Assembly: GCA_003560215.1 (NCBI GenBank)
Contig: PWIY01000268.1
Coordinates: 1 to 10,329 of the forward strand
Reading direction: 5' to 3'
Length of the DNA stretch: 10,329 bases
Source of the DNA: Bacteroidales bacterium
GTDB taxonomy: Bacteria; Bacteroidota; Bacteroidia; Bacteroidales; UBA7960
The notes below the pieces were generated by a model. That model was given only the letters and a program-made list of their open reading frames with translations, did not search any database and had not been told where the DNA came from. This document shows positions 7,317 through 10,329 of this stretch, piece by piece; position 1 is the stretch's first letter; each line of letters opens with the position of its first letter. The position numbers and the translations under genes are program-made.

Positions 7317-9953
7317 ATGCACATGAAGTTTATCAAGTCCATCAGTATTTGCCTGATCTTACTTTTAATGGCATCTGCTTCCGTTGCCCGTTCAGATTCC
7401 GGCAATTCCGGCCTGACAAGCCCGGCAGATTTTTTCGGTTTCAACCCCGGTGAAGACCGGAAACTCTTCTTGTATGAACCCCTGATCGAATACCTGGAGA
7501 TCCTGGACAGTGAGTCCGGCATGATCAAAATGGTTGAGAACGGGGAGTCGCCCCTGGAAAAACCGATGTACATCGCTTTTGTGTCATCCGAGGAAAACAT
7601 CAACAACCTGGAAAGACTCAGGGAAATTAACCGCCGGCTTGCCCTTGACGGCAACATCCCGGAAGAAGAGCGCAGGGAGTTGATTGATGAGGGAAAGGTG
7701 TTTGTTCTTGTCACGCTGTCGATGCACGCCACAGAAGTGGCCCCCGCACAGGCTGCGCCGCTGATGGCCTATAACCTGATCACCGGCACTGACAGCAATC
7801 CGGCTCACCTCGAAGACGTGGTTTTCATGATGGTTCCCAACCACAACCCGGACGGTATGAACATGATCGTAAACCACTATAACAAATACCTGGATACTCC
7901 CTATGAAGGGAGCTCTCTTCCAGGGGTGTATCATAAATACGTGGGGCACAACATCAACAGGGATTTTGTCACACTCACGCAGTCCGACAATCAGGCTGTG
8001 GCTGACATTTATAACCGCGACTGGTTCCCCCATGTGCTGGTGGAAAAACACCAGATGGGGAGTACCGGCCCACGTTATTTTGTACCCCCCAGCCATGACC
8101 CGATCGCACAGAATATTGACGAATTGCTCTGGAACTGGACATGGGTCTTTGGCTCCAATATGGCCCGTGACATGACCGCCAGCGGCCTGAAGGGTATCAG
8201 CCAGGCTTACCTTTTTGACGACTACTGGCCGGGATCCACACAAACCAGCGCATGGAAAAATGTGATCAGCTTACTTACCGAAGCCGCCAGCGTACAACTG
8301 GCTTCACCCATCTATATTGAAGCCAACGAACTCCAGGTAAGGGGCAAAGGATTGTCGGAATACAAAAAAAGCATCAATTTCCCGGCCCCCTGGCCCGGAG
8401 GGTGGTGGACTTTTGACGACCTGATCACGTATGAACTGGAATCCGTCTATTCACTGGTTAAGACCGGGGCAATCCACCGGGAAGACATTCTGACATTCCG
8501 AAACGAATTGTGCAGGAAGGAGATTGAAAAAGGCCAAAAAGAACCACCCTTTTATTATGTGCTTCCGGCCCGTCAGCACGATGACGGAGAACTGGTTGCA
8601 TTGCTGGAATTGCTGGACCGGCACGGGGTGGAGATATACCGGATGGATGACGAAACCACCATGGAGGGAAAGCGGATCATGGAAGGAGATTTCATTATTC
8701 CGCTGGCCCAGCCTTTCCGGGCATTTATCAAAGAAGTCATGGAAGACCAGACCTTCCCTGAAAGGCACTACACACCGGGAGGAGAAATGATCCGGCCCTA
8801 TGATATCACAAGCTGGTCGCTACCCTTACACCGGGGGTTGCAAAGTATTGAGGTCAATAATTATTATCCGGATGATTCGTTCTCCCACAGCCGCATCTAC
8901 CCGGAAGCCTTCACTTACCGCGCATCTCTGCCGGAAAATAACAACTACCTGATCTTTCCTTCAAACAGAAATGAAAGTTTCAAAGCCGCTTTCATGGCAA
9001 TGGACAACGGAATTGAAGTACAACGGAATGCCAACATCCTGATGCATCAAACCGAAGAAATCCCGGCTGGCAGTTTTTTGATTGAATTGAACAACAGAAA
9101 CCGGGAAAGCGTGGAAGAGGTGATTTCGGCACTTCATACACAACCCCTTGCAACCGAAACAGCACCAGATGGTTTCAGTCCTCTGCAGATGCCAAGGATT
9201 GCTTTGTGTGAAACCAACTTCCACGATATGGACGCAGGATGGACCAGGTTCCTGTTCGACACTTACGGCATCCCTTACACCGTATTAAACCCTGCAGATT
9301 TTAAAAATGCTTCACTTCAGGAAGATTATGACGTGATTGTATTTCCGGATGCCACCAGGGATCAGATCATAGACGGTCATACCACACGGGATGGAGAAGT
9401 ATATATCCCCTTTTATAACCCGGAATACATTGAAGGAATGGGCAGCGAAGGATGGCAGAATGTGCTTGAGTTCATGGACCGGGGAGGTCATCTGGTATCA
9501 TGGGGTCGTTCGACCAGCCTTTTCTTCGGACTGATGCGGCCTGAAAACGGTGAACCATTCCGGTTTCCGGTACGTGACAACTCCTCCCGGTTAACACGGG
9601 AAGGTTTTTACTGCCCGGGATCTTTCCTGAAGATCAACCTTCTGGCAGATCACCCGCTGACCATGGGGATGCCATCAGAAATCGGTGTTTTTCATCGCAG
9701 CAACCCGGTTTTTGCCACTTCCATCCCCACATTCGGAATGGATCGCCGGGTTATCGGACAATTCCCTGAGGACACCAGAAGCATTTTGCTGAGCGGCTAT
9801 GCGGAAAATGAAGATATGCTGGAAAGACAGCCAGCCATTGTCTGGCTTGAGAAAGGAGAAGGGCAGGCAACCCTGTTTTCTTTTGTTCCCAATTTCAGGG
9901 GTTCCACACCGGTATCCAATAAGCTTATTTTCAATTCATTGCTTATGAAATAG
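7317..9953 (+). CDS. Exported M14-family zinc carboxypeptidase-like protein with C-terminal GATase-like domain
   Basis: The 878-residue protein has an N-terminal signal peptide (MHMKFIKSISICLILLLMASASVA) without a lipobox, so it should be periplasmic or secreted. The M14 domain covers roughly residues 50-380. Zinc ligands are H137 and E140 in MHATE and H245 in EKHQMG; NPDG (177-180) and HNINRDF (211-217) fit the substrate-binding region, and E322 in LLTEAAS fits the catalytic glutamate. From about 620 to 870 the segments MPRIALCETN, DAGWTRFLFDTYGIPY and YDVIVFPD resemble a class I glutamine-amidotransferase fold, but the nucleophile Cys is not apparent. Such large proteins are common in Bacteroidota and their substrates are mostly unknown. 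Two in-frame ATGs (7317 and 7323) are equally plausible. It follows the mutase by 59 bases and its end overlaps rimO by 11 bases. Confidence 0.88.
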   Translation: MHMKFIKSISICLILLLMASASVARSDSGNSGLTSPADFFGFNPGEDRKLFLYEPLIEYLEILDSESGMIKMVENGESPLEKPMYIAFVSSEENINNLERLREINRRLALDGNIPEEERRELIDEGKVFVLVTLSMHATEVAPAQAAPLMAYNLITGTDSNPAHLEDVVFMMVPNHNPDGMNMIVNHYNKYLDTPYEGSSLPGVYHKYVGHNINRDFVTLTQSDNQAVADIYNRDWFPHVLVEKHQMGSTGPRYFVPPSHDPIAQNIDELLWNWTWVFGSNMARDMTASGLKGISQAYLFDDYWPGSTQTSAWKNVISLLTEAASVQLASPIYIEANELQVRGKGLSEYKKSINFPAPWPGGWWTFDDLITYELESVYSLVKTGAIHREDILTFRNELCRKEIEKGQKEPPFYYVLPARQHDDGELVALLELLDRHGVEIYRMDDETTMEGKRIMEGDFIIPLAQPFRAFIKEVMEDQTFPERHYTPGGEMIRPYDITSWSLPLHRGLQSIEVNNYYPDDSFSHSRIYPEAFTYRASLPENNNYLIFPSNRNESFKAAFMAMDNGIEVQRNANILMHQTEEIPAGSFLIELNNRNRESVEEVISALHTQPLATETAPDGFSPLQMPRIALCETNFHDMDAGWTRFLFDTYGIPYTVLNPADFKNASLQEDYDVIVFPDATRDQIIDGHTTRDGEVYIPFYNPEYIEGMGSEGWQNVLEFMDRGGHLVSWGRSTSLFFGLMRPENGEPFRFPVRDNSSRLTREGFYCPGSFLKINLLADHPLTMGMPSEIGVFHRSNPVFATSIPTFGMDRRVIGQFPEDTRSILLSGYAENEDMLERQPAIVWLEKGEGQATLFSFVPNFRGSTPVSNKLIFNSLLMK

Positions 9954-10329
9954 ATGCTCCGGCAGCCACCGTGGTGGCAAATAGCTCATACTCGGTCGCA
10001 TCCGTGATCAATACGTTGAAAAACCGGCCCCCGGCAAGCCCGGGGGCTTTTTTGATCAACACCTCATTGTCAACCTCCGGAGAATCAAACTCGGTGCGAC
10101 CAATGAAATACTGGGTTTCTTCCCTGTCAACCAGAACGGGGAGATGCTGTCCGATCCTGGAACGATTGATCTCCAATGAAATTCCGGACTGCAATTCCAT
10201 GATTGCAGCTGCCCGTTCTTCCTTCACCCTTTGCGGAACCGGATCTCCCAAAGAGTAGGCTGAGGTTCCTTCTTCGGGTGAATAAGTGAATACGCCAAGA
10301 CGGTCGAATCGTACGGACCTCACAAAATC
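9943..10329 (-). CDS. rimO: Ribosomal protein S12 methylthiotransferase RimO, C-terminal part
   Basis: The last 129 residues of the gene are in the window; the start lies beyond the right edge. RimO is a radical-SAM enzyme that adds a methylthio group to a conserved aspartate of ribosomal protein S12. The visible part has the end of the radical-SAM domain (DFVRSVRFDRLGVFTYSPEE) and a C-terminal TRAM domain from about residue 60, with IGRTEFDSPEVDNEVLI, a sequence that separates RimO from the tRNA-modifying MiaB and MtaB. The iron-sulfur cluster cysteines are upstream and not visible. A GTG at 10323 is internal to the conserved DFVR motif and is not the start. The gene is convergent with the M14 peptidase gene and overlaps it by 11 bases. 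Confidence 0.95.
   Translation of the reverse strand, partial: DFVRSVRFDRLGVFTYSPEEGTSAYSLGDPVPQRVKEERAAAIMELQSGISLEINRSRIGQHLPVLVDREETQYFIGRTEFDSPEVDNEVLIKKAPGLAGGRFFNVLITDATEYELFATTVAAGASIS
10027..10053 (+). terminator. Intrinsic terminator of the plus-strand operon, inside rimO
   Basis: A perfect 8-bp stem GCCCCCGG (10027-10034) and CCGGGGGC (10040-10047) encloses a five-base loop CAAGC and is followed directly by six T (10048-10053). This is a canonical Rho-independent terminator about 75 bases after the M14 peptidase stop. It lies within the rimO TRAM coding region on the opposite strand, where it encodes KKAPGLAGGRF. Read in the rimO direction the same stem is followed by CGG and five T, a weaker terminator shape that translating ribosomes would normally suppress. 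Confidence 0.85.

Noticed and set aside
7584..8243. 219-codon open frame on the minus strand opposite the M14 gene
   Set aside because: The His/Val-rich translation is a typical antisense shadow of a GC-balanced gene, and the plus strand carries the zinc-site motifs here.
10321..10323. GTG as a start codon for a 126-residue minus-strand gene
   Set aside because: The frame continues upstream to the window edge through the conserved RimO motif DFVR, so this is an internal valine of a truncated view of rimO.

Overview
The window looks like an ordinary chromosomal segment of a Bacteroidota bacterium, most likely class Bacteroidia. The sigma factor is the short (288 aa) form without region 1.1 that is typical of the phylum. 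Leaders in front of start codons are A-rich and lack clear Shine-Dalgarno sequences. A match to the Bacteroidota -33/-7 promoter type sits in front of rpoD, and base composition is near 50% GC with no obvious local shift. I see no transposase, phage gene, tRNA or rRNA, CRISPR array or plasmid function.

Left block, minus strand (1-3033). Reading in the direction of transcription it holds a periplasmic HtrA/DegP serine protease (1540-3033), the primary sigma factor rpoD (550-1416), and the first 182 residues of an exported 5'-nucleotidase-family metallophosphoesterase that starts one base after the rpoD stop and runs off the left edge. A G5C/GC5 hairpin and a good candidate rpoD promoter are packed into the 123 bases between degP and rpoD.

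Divergent intergenic region (3034-3337). About 300 bases separate degP from the plus-strand block. It holds a short perfect inverted repeat with an additional half-site about three helical turns away, A and T tracts, and only a weak promoter match for dapF.

Right block, plus strand (3338-9953). It comprises dapF (last step to meso-diaminopimelate), a GNAT acetyltransferase overlapping its end, mltG (lytic transglycosylase that terminates glycan strands), an alpha-D-phosphohexomutase, and a large exported M14-type metallopeptidase with a C-terminal glutamine-amidotransferase-like domain. Spacings are -20, +5, +38 and +59 bases, consistent with one transcription unit. At least two members serve peptidoglycan synthesis; the phosphohexomutase could plausibly feed cell-wall sugars.

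Right edge (9943-10329, minus). This is the C-terminal 129 residues of rimO, the ribosomal protein S12 methylthiotransferase, convergent with and overlapping the end of the peptidase gene by 11 bases. A strong intrinsic terminator for the plus-strand operon lies inside the rimO coding sequence.

I did not find a convincing previously undescribed system. The points most worth a second look concern compact regulation: the terminator embedded in rimO, the hairpin overlapping the rpoD promoter, and the inverted repeat before degP. There are also two unassigned activities: the GNAT protein beside dapF and the M14/GATase-like fusion.
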